Part shown: positions 1 to 12,529 of the stretch, one piece after another
Position numbering within the stretch: position 1 is the first letter of the stretch
Layout: each line of letters starts with the position of its first letter
NCBI GenBank assembly: GCA_034440635.1
Contig: JAOTON010001819.1
Span: forward strand, 62,001-126,000
Origin: Lepas anatifera
Lineage: Eukaryota > Arthropoda > Thecostraca > Lepadidae
DNA: 64,000 bases
Direction of reading: 5' to 3'
Made by a program: the position numbers and the translations under genes
Notes under the pieces: generated by a model
Database searches by the model: none
The model's input: only the letters and a program-made list of their open reading frames with translations
What the model was told of the DNA's origin: nothing

Positions 1-35
1 TATTATAAAAAACAACACAAGTGTATTTCGTAGGT

Positions 36-3000
36 GGGGCATTCCAGGACAGATCGACCAAGGCTTGACACCACCATGTCTAGAAAAAATCTGAAACTTT
101 GCCTCCGGGGTAGTTTTGGGCCAGAAACACGCCTGTGAGAATCTCAGCCCCCTCCGACCAACGGTGACCGAGTTATAGCCCGAGGCACTTTCGGGAGGTC
201 ACGTTGTAGACTCATGTTTGATGCTTCATAACTCAACAACGCATCACCTGATTAACAAGTTTTGTATATCATTGAACTCGTCTTGAATTATAATTTATTT
301 TGAAAAAGAAAATATTAAAATTTGAAAATTTTTGACTTTTAATTTGTTTGACCTTTTCCTTTTTGACCTAGCTTGACCTTTTCCCAGTTGAAATTGCCCT
401 TTTAGACACCTCAAAAATGTTTCTTCATAAAATATCTTTCGATAGCAAAAATAAAAAAAATGCGTTCCTGCTATAAGTTCCGAATATTTAGCACCTAAGG
501 TAGGTATGTACACGGTTTTTGACCATTGCGGTAGTACAGCCTTATGTTTAACGCCGCAAATATAGCGATTGCTTTTGTAATCGGTCGCTGGAAATCATAC
601 TCCTTTGTCTTTACGAAATTTTAATCGTACAAGTATCCGAATTTATGACAATTAACACGCGCCCACCCGAGGGGGTGGGCAACCGGCCTCCTCAGGTTTC
701 CACAGGTAGTAAAAAAACACCTTCGCGCAGCGCCACCGTACTTCATGTACCTCTAACTCGAAATATTTGCAGCTTCTGGCAAAATTTTAGGTCTGGGTCA
801 TACCAGGTCAGACCGCCAACCCAGGTCAAGAGATCTAACCTCAAACTTTGGGAGGTGCATAAATCATATTAAATTTAGCCTATCGTGGTTAGAATCGCAT
901 TACATAGTAAGATCGCCTAGCAAGATAATTTTTCGTAGCAGGATTTCTATATCGATAACCAGGAGCAGGGCAAAGGTCATGATCTTTCCATTATAAATGC
1001 ATGGGGCGATTGGTAAATTTTGATAACTTGCGAGAATTGAGAATTGTCGAGAATTGCGATGGAGGTTGTATTTTTACATTGTCGTATCTGACTTGCCACT
1101 GCAGTTTGATTAATATTCTTTTTACCATACAGACCTAAGCCTGGCTCTAGGTCAAAACAGGTTAATTTTGACATTTGACTAGGCAATATTATAATATACA
1201 TAATCCGTTTGGGCTCAACAAGAGTGTTCCAATGGTGCTGAACTTTTCTTTCTACGGCCCTTCTCTGTCACCTATTATGCCACAAAATTTAGGTTTCCAC
1301 TTAGTTCCCGTAAGAAATACTGTGACCTTGAGCAACCTCAAAGGCGACACGACCAAACGATTGTATGTAACATATTCGGTAATGATTAAAACTGGCTATT
1401 TAGCAGCATCACTCCCAGTGCACTGTGTCATTATTTATCTGGGATTCTCGGATCTGTGTCAGCTATGAAATGATTACATTGTAAAAATATCATGAGGCAA
1501 CCTGTTCAAGCGACCAAGTCGAATGCGTTACAATTTCAGGACATTTTGTCGAATATATGAGCAGATTCAAATTACTTTTTGTGAATGAAAGCCTTTCAGA
1601 CACGTTTGTTTACATTGCATGAATCCTCTCAAACATATGCTGTGCTGCACTGGATCAGCTAGCATCGATACTATTTTCCATCTCCGGGAACGATGTAATT
1701 GTGTGAGTTAGTGGTGCTCATAGGATAAGTTATACTTGTTTCAATTATTGATAAGGTCGCGACATCTTTGTAAATTTTCGTTTAAGGCTGAAAGGTTCAT
1801 TATTAATAAGTTCATTTGCCCTCGTCTCCCTCGAAACAAGGAATCCCTTTTTATCACTTTTAATGGCTGCAGTTTTTCTGTTTATAAATATTGCCCAAGT
1901 TGTTGCCAGTTCAGTTTTTTTATACATTTTGTACAAGTTGTTCTCAGTTCGATTGTTGGAGTCGGGGTCTCACTAAAGTCATCAATGGACTTGTCACGGA
2001 GACCCCGACCCCACCATCCGAACGAGCAACTCCCACAATGAAGGGTTGATTTTAGAAGCCAACTTTTAACGTCCCACACAGCACAGGGACGGCCGCCCCG
2101 CTCAGGTCACCCTCTCACCAGTCAGTTGCCAGCCGACCTGTACGTCGGGTAAGCTATTGAGCGCCGGAGCGTCTCAGCGGAACCGATCCCAAGCCTGGAC
2201 ATGCACTGCCACTGCATGCTTCTGAGCCGCGGGCCGGAGCCCAACGCTCTACCAACTGATCTACCGGGGCGGCAAGGAGGCGGTTTTAGGAGTAGGTGTC
2301 TCACTAGAGTCATCAAGGGACTTTTTACGGAGACCCTGACCCCACCACCCAAACGAGCAACTCCCACGATAAAGTGTTAATCAAAGAAACAAAGTTGAAA
2401 GTCCCACAAGGCATAACGACGACCGTCTACCTCAGGTCACCCCCTCACCATCGAGTTGCCTGCTGGCCTTCAGCATTTACGGTACCTACCACCTCCCAGT
2501 TGACCTAAATTATTTTTCCAGAAGTTGCAAATGTTGTGTTAGAGGTAGATGGAGTACGGTGGCGCTGCGCGAAGGTATTTTTTTTTACTACCTGTAGAGA
2601 CCTGAGGAGGCCGGTTGCCCACCCCCTCGGGTGGGCGCGTGTTAATTGTCATAAATTCGGATACTTGTACGGTTAAAATTTCGTAAAGACAATGGAGGAT
2701 GATTTCCAGCGACCGATTACAAAAGCAATTGCTATATTTGCGGCGTTAAACATAAGGCTGTACTACCGCAATGGTAAAAAACCGTGTACATACCTACCTT
2801 AGGTGCTAAATATTCGGAACTTATAGCAAGAACGCATTTTTTTTTATTTTTGCTATCGAAAGATATTTCTTGAAGAAACATTTTTGAGGTGTCTAAAAGG
2901 GCAATTTCAACTGGGAAAAGGTCAAGCTAGGTCAAAAAGGAAAAGGCCAAACAAATTAAAAGTCAAAAATTTTCAAATTGTAACATTTTCTTTTTTCAAA

Positions 3001-3272
3001 ATAAACTATCATTCAAGACGAGTTCAATGATATACAAAACTTGTTAATCAGGTGATGCGTTGTTGAGTTATGAAGCATCAAACATGAGTCTACAGCGTGA
3101 CCTCCCGAAAATGCCTCGGGCTATAACTCGGTCACCGTTGGTCGGAGGGGGCTAAGATTCTCACAGGCGTGTTTCTGGCCCAAAACCACCCCGGAGACAA
3201 AGTTTCAGATTTTTTCTAGACATGGTGGTGTCAAATTGAAATATTTTTGGTCGTTTTGTCCTGGAATGCCCC
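36..3272. mobile_element. Long-TIR DNA element, copy A (3237 bp)
   Basis: Starts GGGGCATTCCAGGACA and ends TGTCCTGGAATGCCCC, flanked on both sides by AGGT (32-35 and 3273-3276), a 4-bp target duplication. Inverted arms are long, about 760 bp each (roughly 36-795 and 2513-3272). Near the inner end of each arm is the pair of hairpin-prone blocks around the gcgcagcgccaccgtac and cccgagggggtgggc motifs. The centre holds two diverged direct copies of a roughly 190-bp segment (about 1955-2150 and 2290-2480) on either side of a tRNA-like stretch. No transposase reading frame is present, so this is a non-autonomous element. A near-identical copy lies at 22617-25850 in the same orientation. The 4-bp duplication excludes Tc1, piggyBac and hAT. 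I do not assign a superfamily. Confidence 0.85.
2198..2270 (-). repeat. tRNA-like 5' half inside element A
   Basis: On the minus strand this begins GCCCCGGTAGATCAGTTGG and continues with TAGAGCG, a good acceptor/D-arm and polymerase III A-box match. There is no T-arm or B box (GGTTCRANYCC) at the right distance and the anticodon stem does not close. I read it as a tRNA-derived fragment carried by the element, not a working tRNA gene. The second copy of the element has the same piece at 24775-24845, with a slightly better A box (TAGCTCAGTTGG). Confidence 0.5.
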
Positions 3273-3276
3273 AGGT

Positions 3277-3738
3277 GCCACATTTCCAAAGCGTATATTA
3301 CAAAACTTCGTTAAACTATATATTGAGAAATAATAAAATAACCAGAGCAGCCCCCTTTTTCCGGGAGCGATGTTGTCTCCAACGACGTCCCTGACCCTGA
3401 TGAACGCTGTTATCTCAGATACTACTCTGTTATTATTTCACATCTGCCAAAAATATTATAGTGTTCTATTCTTTTCATTGTTAGCAGGAGTTTTCAGGCT
3501 TCTCGTTGTTTAAGTGCAGGCTCAAACAGGCGTCATCCAATAACTAGCCTTAGGTGCTTTCCATCGCTGCCCGCTCACGAATAGTTGACCACGCAATGCC
3601 TATGATTAACGTTACACCTTACGTTATGTTACTTAACGTTACAATATGTTATTGTTAGATCCATTTGGTGCTCCAGTTCGTTGCCCTAAATTTCGGTTGA
3701 TTGATTTGTTAATTTATACCGATGTTTATCTTTTGCAG
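3277..3738. other. Unassigned AT-rich stretch
   Basis: No gene or repeat recognised. It ends in a pyrimidine-rich run (ttatcttttgcag) that serves as the candidate acceptor of the exon that follows. Confidence 0.4.
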
Positions 3739-4022
3739 ATGCCCTGTATAAGGACAGCAAGGGATCTCGCTCGGAGATCAATCAACGTGTCAAGCGCTGG
3801 ATATCTGTATCGCGAGACCGGCGCGCTGTCTCAAAGCTGGCTCGTAAGAAAAGGCGCAGCGCTTCAACTGCAGCATCTCAGTTGTCTACGCAGAGCCGGA
3901 AAAGGATGCACAAAACAGTGAACCAAAGCTGTACTGCACAGCACGGTCAAAGCCAAGAAGTGAACATACCTCACGCTAGAAATATCATGATTCAGCGCAG
4001 TTCAGAACAATTCATTGTCTGA
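3739..4022 (+). CDS. Possible terminal exon of an unknown gene
   Basis: A plausible acceptor (tatcttttgcag) opens 93 codons to a TGA at 4020-4022. The reading is highly basic and serine-rich: ALYKDSKGSRSEINQRVKRW, then SRDRRAVSKLARKKRRS and TQSRKRMHKTVNQ. Composition and codon use look more like protein than the surrounding AT-rich DNA, and an overlapping frame from 3646 looks like a shadow. I do not recognise the family. No donor is seen before the stop, so it would be a last exon, with earlier exons left of the window or hidden in it. It may equally be a chance open frame. Confidence 0.3.
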
Positions 4023-4496
4023 AATTTGCCTCACTATTACTTCTCTATCACTGAACCCTGAACTCCTCATCATTTTAACACGGTAGTGATGTGAACGTTG
4101 TGTACATCTGTGAATTGTGAATTGTAAAAATACATTGAACATTAGTGTCATTGTTATCGTTCTATATAACTTCTTTTCGTAATTTTACCACTTCAAATAC
4201 CACAATTGATGTTTATCTCCTGAACATGATGATGAAACTGTTGGTGAGACAAATATTGTATAAAAACATTGTATAGAAAAGCATAATGATGTGAAATACA
4301 CTTTTTGCGTATCTCTTTTAATTTTATTCACATGGATCAGGCTAGAAGTCATGTGATTCTCGCAAACCTTATTATACGGACAATCCCACTGAATCGATGT
4401 ATGAGAGAAAATACTATTGTTGATGGGCGTTTCCTTGGCAGTCAGAATAACACTTATAATATATTTCATCAAAATGATGCCTCAAACTGTGAGGAA

Positions 4497-4975
4497 ATGC
4501 CCGGGGAGTAACGCATGGACGTCTGGGATTGGGTTAGGACTCCCCGAACGGGATCAGCCCATTTTCGGGGTTCAACTCACATATCGCGGTGGGGGAAAGT
4601 TGGGGAAATCAAAAGCGAATGCCTGGGAATCGGTTGGGGATCCCCGTACCCAACAGATTAGGGCGATGGGGAGGGTTCGGGGAAACCCTACCTTAGAGTA
4701 TGGGGATAGGTAGGGGATCCCCGTACGGGTTCGGTATGCAGACCCTCCTTAATTTGGCATACCGTGGTGGGGAACGATTGGGAACTCCCCAACCAAAAGA
4801 GTGGGGAAAGCTACCGTTTCCCCAATCAAAATTTCCCCGTACGAAGTGTCTCAAATCCAAAGCAAACGCTTGTGATTCCCCAACCCTCCGGTTGGGTTTC
4901 CCCGACCAATTCCCACCCTTTTGCACTAGCGTCCCCATACGGGAATCGCCCGGAATTGCTGGCTGGGGACTGATG
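4497..4975. repeat. G-run-rich repeat with inverted ggggatccccgtac-type motifs
   Basis: Runs of three to five G on one half and C on the other recur in near-copies such as ttggggatccccgtac (4634 and 4714 regions), tggggaa and ccccaaccc. The left half is G-rich on the plus strand and the right half C-rich, so the stretch can fold back on itself. It looks like a short non-autonomous element, but I could not fix the ends or a target duplication. Confidence 0.35.
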
Positions 4976-4999
4976 TGTGACCTAATGTGTGTGATCAAT

Positions 5000-6979
5000 G
5001 GTCGGGAATTAATGTCACCATTTGAAAAAAAACAAATTTATACATCAAAGTCAACCGACTTCTAATTTTACAGGCCCAAAAATGTGTCCGTGATATACAC
5101 TATCCACCAAAAGGTCCCAACCCTAATTGACAGCAATTTGATGAATTTCTCGTGAAATTATTTTAAGTTTGTAATTTTGAAGTAATGTTTTCGTCATTAC
5201 TTTTTCAAATATTAACACTTCTATTTCAAATTTCAAATTGAAGTGAATCGTTACCGATAATCCTTGGTACCACGATCGAGATCACGAGAAGGTATCCCAC
5301 CTCACACCGTGAGACTCCAACTGCCTCGAACTGGACCACACCGGCACGTCAAATTCTACTATTTACTGCTATAAAATAATAATTCAGGACTTAATCTCGG
5401 GATTTTAGGGCGCTTTAACTGCCAGAACAATATAGCGAACTTATCAATCCCCACCCTGAAGGTACCGTAAGAAATATATCTTCACATTGAAGCGATCATT
5501 ACAGTAAGCCCAGGGACCTGCTGGCCTAGTGGTTCTTATTTGATTGGAAACCACCTCAGAATGAGACGCAGGAAGAATAAGCAACCAACTCACGTAATTA
5601 TGCAGCCAGATTAAACGTTTTCAATGTTTAATTGGCCTCAAAATGGGTGCTGCATGCGCAATCCATAAAGTGAAGGATCCCGACATGTCCCAGCAAATAC
5701 CCTCTTCAGCAGCAAACCGTTACGATTAGAGACCTAATTTTGTGTGTGCCTCTTCAAAACATATTGCATAATGACATGACAAACAAACAAAGTAATCTGA
5801 CAACAAACATCGATAAGAGAACTAACGAAAGCAATGTAAATAAAGACAAAATTGCCAAATTTTGACTTTGCACGTGCAGCACGTGCAAACCGAGGGTAAG
5901 CCACCGGCCGGCAAATTTTTAGGAATTGCCCAGTATCATATGTACCTACTTCCCAAAAATTATAGCCATTGGGACGATGTTGCAGGCTCGACACACCACA
6001 ATGTTATACTTTGAAACATCTGGTTTTTCTCTGGCACGTGGACTTTGCACCCCTGTTGTAAAATATCCGCTCGGTAGATTTTTGCGGATTTTGGATATGT
6101 TACGCCCCTATCAATTGCAAACACAATTGTGTATATTATGGGGGGCTAGAATTTTATGACATGTAAATCATAATTTGACTGGACTATGTATGCAATCGAG
6201 TCCGTATAAATTGACAGCGCATATTCTAGAAGATTCCCTGAGTTTTGGCTTTGCATAAGTAATCAAATAAGTAAGAGGCTAAATATTGTTCCTCAAGGAA
6301 CAGGTAAAAATATTGATGATTAATTATAATATGATTGGAAAAGGTAATGTTAATATAATGTGCACGCATTGCAATTAGTAACGGTAATTTAGCTACATGA
6401 TTAAGGCTTAAAAACGACGTAGAAGGGGCCCCAAGGAGGGGAAACATTTATCGCACAATACCACACGCCAATGACACAAACTTCCCCTCCAAAATAATGA
6501 CAGTTATTTGTTGAATTCTGTGATAGTGTGTTAAAATTCTGAAATAGTGAGGAGCATTTACCCAGTAAATTTCTTCCTATCGTTCTTTGCATTTTCGCTA
6601 GACTTGGTGATTACGTTAATTACGTTGAAAACAGTGCAGAAGAATAATGAGTTCATGATAAAGTAAACTATTTATGTTGCATTAATGAACTACAGCTGTT
6701 ATTTTTTTATCTCACTAATTGTTGTAACACTAGTTTTGCCAATTTGGATGGTTAAACTTCTTGGTAAATATTTTGAGACTACCCTACAACAAATTTCGCC
6801 CAGGGCACTGCCAAGTAACAGAAACCTGGAAAACGCAGGGTGCACGAACCCATTTCCACACGCATAGGAAGACCGGCAAGTCCAGCAAGATTTTTATTTC
6901 ATGTGTGTTATTTCGTTGGCAAGATTCCGGTGAAATGGGGCTGCGCATAGGCGCGCTGAATCTCGTGATCGCGGTCGAC
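5000..6979. other. No feature recognised
   Basis: AT-rich DNA with only short, unconvincing reading frames on both strands. There is no splice-bounded coding block, RNA gene or clear repeat. Confidence 0.4.
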
Positions 6980-7178
6980 CAGGGCATATTTTAAGCTACA
7001 AAGTGGTGGGCATTTTGCCCACCAGTCCCCCATGCTATGCCCACCAGTGAACGGCCCTGGATGGCCCAGTGCCCACCAGTCACCAGTCATTTGATGTTGT
7101 AGGAGTGCCCTTTTAGTGGGAATTTGTGCCCTTTTCAGCCGAATGCCCACCAGTCCCAATTCCTTAAAATATGCCCTG
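6980..7178. mobile_element. hAT-type MITE (199 bp)
   Basis: Ends are inverted copies CAGGGCATATTTTAAG and CTTAAAATATGCCCTG. The 8 bp on each side, CGGTCGAC (6972-6979 and 7179-7186), are identical. A CAGGG terminus with an 8-bp duplication is the signature of hAT elements. Inside are repeats of tgcccaccagt. No coding capacity. Confidence 0.88.
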
Positions 7179-7374
7179 CGGTCGACGTTTCAGGAATGTG
7201 AATGATACGTTGAAATTATTAGCTCGAATGTTAATCTGAAAGTATGATGCCATTGATGAGAAAAATCTGTCTCCGATTGTATTTAAATGTTACATAACCC
7301 CCCCTTCCTTATTGTCGGAACTTCACAAGTCAAAATGAGTATTAAGTAAATTGAATGTATTTGTTTGGTTAGAA

Positions 7375-7545
7375 GGCGCTATGCTGAGGCTCGGTCACGT
7401 GACCTGTGACCTGGCCGGCCCAGTCGGTGCGGGGCCGGCCAGACGCGTGCAGACTAGTGCCAAGGGCGGAGCGCCGTGCCGGCACTGCCGAGACTGTGTT
7501 TGCACTCAATAGACACTGAAGTGAGGCGACTCTTTCTATCGGTCA
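7375..7545. promoter_or_regulatory. CpG-rich island-like segment
   Basis: A GC-rich, CpG-dense patch (gccggcccagtcggtgcgg, gacgcgtgcagac, ggcggagcgccgtgccgg) in AT-rich surroundings, next to a cacgtgacc E-box-like motif. It could mark a promoter or first exon, but no TATA box, initiator or adjoining coding exon is evident. Confidence 0.3.
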
Positions 7546-8945
7546 CGATCAGAACAGTATTCATATGTGAGAAAGATTAAAAAAATGTAACGTTCAACGT
7601 ATGCGAAAGGTAAAGTAATGTAAATCATCTTGGTTATCATTCAATAGAAATTGAGAAGATTAACCTACGTAAGTGAAAGTGAAACGGAGGCGATGGTCGT
7701 TTCGATATTAATAGGAGGGTCTCTAATATCGTGTCGAAAACTTATGATAATACCTTTGGTTAATTCTTTGCAACATATCCCTTCAGGATGCATCGTAGAT
7801 GTATCATCACCTGTAACCCCTTCTACATAGCTTTACTTGGTCATACAGACCCGACAGTGTCTCGGTGCCCTGTGACGTCACAGCGTCCGCCGGTGAGCCG
7901 GAGAGAATTTGCCGATGCAGCGTCGACGGCAGCGGCTGCGACGGCAGGCCGTGGCAGCGGTGACCATGAGCTATAGCATGTTCGATGTACAGACGTATTA
8001 CAGGGCGGCTCTGCATAAGTTGGATCATAAAAAGGTTTGAGGAAATTACACTGCACCACATATTATGATGTTTACCAATGCGTAATATTTTTTGAGAGAA
8101 TCGAACACATGTATAGAAAAACAGATCGATAGTGGCCTTTCTAGCAGCAATTGTGAAGTGAAAAATATTTTTCAGCTTCTTTGCCTGGTTTCACATTTTC
8201 TTCATTTTAGAGTCATGAACATTTTTGTCAGGTACTTCCGTGCATATTAAGATATTGAAGAATAATGACAAAGATTAGCGGAGATAGATATACGTATCCA
8301 TACGAAATGAGTAAGTTTAATTGTTCTTTATATAGGATCCTTTAGCTGTCCTTTGTTTTATTTTGATATACGAAAGTCTGAGATGTTAACAGGTACACAC
8401 GGCTATACACGTTTTGCAATAGCATTTATCAGCCCTTTTCCAGCTTTGTTCTTCTGAATAATGACCGAAAATGGATAACTTGTTTTTTGTAATATGATGG
8501 GTCATGTCATATACATTTTTGATATCCGCTGATATTTTGCACATACGGTAGTGTAATAACTGGTAGTAAAATATGTTTCTTCTCATTTTTAATTCGATTT
8601 CTCATCTTTAACGTAAATTGACACTTGAACTTCAGGCGCTTTCGTGCATACTAAATGGCTGATGAACATTGATTATGCGATTGATTGATCATTGTAATGA
8701 GTGATGATTGTAAATGATAGTGAAGTTTATTTTTCTGATATTTCATTCTATTCTTTATTTCATTTTATTCTTTTTATTTCAGTCCTCTATCTGCTGCTTC
8801 GTATCCTTGTACGAAAATTCTGGGTATACAGAGGCTTACACAGTGATGATCATATCCGAGTAAATTATTTTATTTTCAGAAGTCGTCATTTGTTTATTTG
8901 AAGCTTATTTGGGTTTATATTTGTTTATTAAATATTTACAACATT
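7546..8945. other. Mostly featureless; one possible small exon
   Basis: AT-rich apart from about 7840-7975. There an acceptor-like tcatacag (to 7848) is followed about 50 bp later by a donor-like CGCCG|gtgagc. The enclosed frame is too short to identify. The open frame across 7788-7976 is not recognisable. Nothing else stands out. Confidence 0.25.
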
Positions 8946-9290
8946 AACAGTGGTGGGGCTAAGGAGCTCGAGCATAGGCGGATCCAGGACATCAGTACAG
9001 GGGTGGGGCTAAGGAGCTCGAGCATAGGCGGACCCAGGAAATCATTACGGGGATGGGCCTAAGGAGCTCGATCATAGGCGGATCCAGGACATCAGTACGG
9101 GGTTGGAACTCGGGACCTCAAGCATAGGCGGATCCAGGACATCAGTACGGGAATGGGGCTTAGAAACTCGAGCATAGGCGGATCCAGGACATCAATACGG
9201 GGGTGAGGCTAAGGAGTTCGAGCATAGGCGGATCCAGGATATCAGTTCATGAATGGGGTTAGGGAGCTCGAGCATAGGCGGATCCAGGTT
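8946..9290. repeat. 50-bp minisatellite, short array (about 7 units)
   Basis: Seven imperfect copies of a roughly 50-bp unit with the core gagcataggcggatccagg followed by acatcagtacggg and ggtggggctaaggag. The same unit makes the larger array at 12530-14355. Confidence 0.9.
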
Positions 9291-9640
9291 TACCGATAGA
9301 GGAGGCACCGTCCTGGGGTATCCTGAACATCCCGTAATCCGGAACATAGGGCGCCACTTTTGACACGCAAAATCCTTCCGATGGGCACCGATTTTTGCAT
9401 CTTAGGAGGAGGGGGTGGGAAGTGACATTTCAGGGGGTGCCATCGAATGTTTGAGGGGGCGCCGTGGCCATTTCAGGGGGCGCCGAGGATCGACAAAAGA
9501 GGGGGCACGTGCCCCTATCCCCCCCGCCGCCCTGAATTCACCTATTAGCTCCAGGCTCCCCGCCATTGCCTCAAAACATCCTCTGCCTATGCTATGGCTG
9601 TAGGCATTTTCACATGGGGGGACAAGCCCACTAGCTTCGC
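9291..9640. repeat. G-rich repeat with 'catttcagggggtgccatcg' core
   Basis: Contains catttcagggggtgccatcg, catttcagggggcgcc and gggcaccga. A diverged direct copy lies at about 12290-12490 and a reverse-oriented piece at 12080-12235. It directly adjoins the 50-bp array, as does its copy, so array and flank probably belong to one repeat family. Confidence 0.6.
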
Positions 9641-9779
9641 CCCTTGTATCCGCTAGCGTATTTAGACATATAAATAATATATAAATCTCGTTGCACTCTA
9701 TTCCATATTATCGAACAATATCAATAAGAGGAAATCGGTCATGCAGATTTTGAATCTGGTCTTCAGGTCAATGAAAGGT

Positions 9780-10500
9780 CTTTGCACATGTGCACTGAAA
9801 CTAATGGAAACAGAGGCTATCCCGGTAGCCTACGGGTCGATTTTCTTGAAATTTTATGAACAAGAAAATAACATGAAATGCAAACCACAAATAATGTCAT
9901 AGTGAAGCTGCACTGCCCTGCGCATGCGCAGTAGAAACCTTAAACATAAGCCTTAAAGGTGAGGATATTTCAGAAGAAGACATGAACAGAGGAGAGCCAA
10001 CATGTTTAAATTTAGTATGAAAGTTTTTTCACCCTTGCCTACTACAAAGGTTAGTGCGCATGCGCATTAGAACTTATGGTCAGGTAGGCTATCTCGGGAG
10101 CCAATAGACCGATTGGGCTTAAACTTTGCGAGTAATAGCAGAATACTACCTGCTAATCCAAATTCACGGCTGTATGACACGGCATTGTTCTGCGCATGCG
10201 CAGTAGGAATTCTAAGGAATATTAGGCTATAAGGGATAGTTTAGACCAAGAGACAAACACACGACATACCAACATGCTTCAGTCAATTATAACGGTATCT
10301 TCGCTCTCATTCACTGCAGACTTTACTGCGCATGCGGACTGGGACTTAGGGTAACCGAAGCTAACTCGGCAACAAATAGGCTGAATTGTGCGAAGTTCTC
10401 CGGGTATAGGTGAAATATGGTCGGCAAACCCATAATATTTTATATTGTATGTCCTTTCTTCTGGGCATACCCAGTCCTTACTTAACAAACCAAACTTTAT
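9780..10500. repeat. Diverged tandem repeats centred on gcgcatgcgcag
   Basis: Four diverged copies of a roughly 150-bp unit, each with the palindromic core ctgcgcatgcgcagta or a close variant (near 9920, 10055, 10193 and 10328) and with pieces such as tatctcgggagccaatag and accgattgggcttaaac. A fifth relative lies alone near 19510-19600. Confidence 0.6.
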
Positions 10501-11890
10501 ACGTGTGTTTATTTATGTGATGACAGGAACAGAAGGCAAACGTGGCGCAGAGTGCAGAGACATGTTAGTTTAGAAAAAGGGCTTACACATGGGATTGAAT
10601 GGAGTCATAATGAGAACACAAGACCTCAAGTCCTGACATCGCGTTAGTATATGTATCATACTGCTGAAAACACTCGTCTGTCAATCGAACTGTTTGCCTA
10701 ACGTACATTGTCACCGGCTTCTCCTGCGCCGGAGCGGAACCTGCCGAGGTCGTCGTTGTCAGAAGCCGGTGACGAACGAAGTGAGAAACGGCTTCTATAC
10801 GGACAGTTTTTCGTTCTCTGTTGTCCGTAGTCAGAAGCCGAAGACGAACGAAGTAAGAAACGGCTTCTATTCTGACAGTTTTTCCGGTCTCGTCGTCGTC
10901 TGTTGTTGTTGTCTGTTCTGAGCGCTGGTATCAGAGACCTAAAACTTTTGTGGATAGAAGGCACTTCCAAATGAATAAGCACCACGGTTGTCAATTTTAA
11001 AAATTTTCAAAATTTTGCCCAGAATTTTGCATTATGTGATTAACTTTTATTTTTCTATTTTTTGCTATTTCATCTACAGTTTTCAAACTTGCACCCTTTT
11101 ACATCAGGCAAATTTGTAGTTCACACAAAAAGTTGGAAAGAAAAAGCTTTAATTTAGGGCTCTAAATTAGCTTTTAAACTTTGCACCCTAAATTTGGCAT
11201 AAAACTCATGGTCTAAACTACAGGCGCGAAATATCTGAGGCTACAGCAGTTCAGGTTCTGAGTCAAATATCAACTTAAAGGCCGGTTTGTGCAGTACTGC
11301 ACAAACACAGAAACAAAACAAAAACGGAAATTTAAGGGTCCTTTTTGGCCCATTCCGTGAAGGTCTGAATTTCCCAAAATATCATTCAAACCCTTATATC
11401 TTCCGATCTATTGGATAAAAATTAGTTCCCATTTCAGATAATAAAAGAGAATAGCCTCCTTTATTATATATTTAGAGATAAAAACTTTCAGACTGAAACT
11501 TTTTATTTTATAGGCAAAAATAGAATATAAGTTTTTAAAATCTTTATTCCCAGCCCCCTGCTTTCCAGACCATGATAGCCACGGTATTGAACTTAACACG
11601 GCTGGATAGAAAACTTCGTTGCCGTCATTTTTCTCACTCATACCCCCCACTTATCTCTTACGGCTTCCGCGATATAAGCCGTAAAATACATTTCAAAGTG
11701 GTAATTTTATCAGTTCATTTTTGCTTCACACCGGGGTTTAGGGTGGTTAGAGTCATTGGAGGGAAATGAAATTTTGCATGCAGCTAGGTAAGAGACATAT
11801 GTCGACATTCCATCTGCATAGATATCAATGAAACACCAAGTTACCTTTACAAACATGCCGTTTCTCCACGCATCGTTGTAGCAAATCACC
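10360..11890. repeat. Diverged duplicated block, copy 1
   Basis: Shares long stretches in the same order and orientation with 14370-15900. Examples are aacaaataggctgaattg, atattttatattgtat, acgtacattgtcaccggctt and the segment around 11570-11770 (aactt.acacggctgg.ta, gtcattt..ctcac). With the 50-bp arrays to its left and to the left of its partner, it suggests an old tandem duplication of several kb, or two insertions of one large element. Nothing coding was recognised. Confidence 0.65.
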
Positions 11891-12529
11891 ATGCGTCACC
11901 CCTGCGTCCACGCCGCGGCAACGCCGACGATCGGAGCGGCCGTTTCTGTTTATTTATGGTCTGGTAAAAAAAGTACCCAATACTACCCATAATGCATCAC
12001 AAGTAATTAGAGTACCGTAAAAGTCCGAGTTTACAATAAGAGTATTGTGTTTCTGTTTTTGGACCATGGGTGGATCCAGGGAATAAGTAGGCTAGGTGCC
12101 CCCCACCCACCCTTCTCCCCCCATCCCCTCCCCCAACCCCCAATCGACCATCGGCGCCCTCTGAAATTGTAAAGACACGCCTCTCAAGGTCGATGACGCT
12201 CCCTGAAATGTCGCTTCCCATACGCGGATCCAGGATTGCCTATCGGGGGCGAGGTGGAAGGGGAAACTTCCTGGTGGGCGCTATCTACACCACGGACGCC
12301 ACTTTTGGCCGGAAAAACCTATCAAGTAGGCGCTAAAACCTATCAGTAGACCCCGATACCTGCATCTCGGGGAAAACGACATTTCAGGGGGTGCCATCGA
12401 ACTTTCCAGGGGTTTCCGGGACAATTTCAGGGGGCGCTAAGATTCTATGGAGGGCACCTGTCCCCTTTCCCCCTTGGATCCGCCTATGTCGTTTCGCGGG
12501 GGGGGCACGGAGGTGGGGTCGTTACGGGT
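11891..12529. repeat. G-rich repeat block before the large 50-bp array
   Basis: Holds a reverse-oriented and a forward-oriented copy of the 9291-9640 repeat (12080-12235 and 12240-12490), each edged by ggatccagg or ggatccgcc. Ends at the first 50-bp unit. Confidence 0.5.

Noticed and set aside
4305..5065. Several overlapping frames of 68-121 codons
   Set aside because: They overlap on both strands in a G-run-rich repeat and show no consistent codon structure or recognisable domain.
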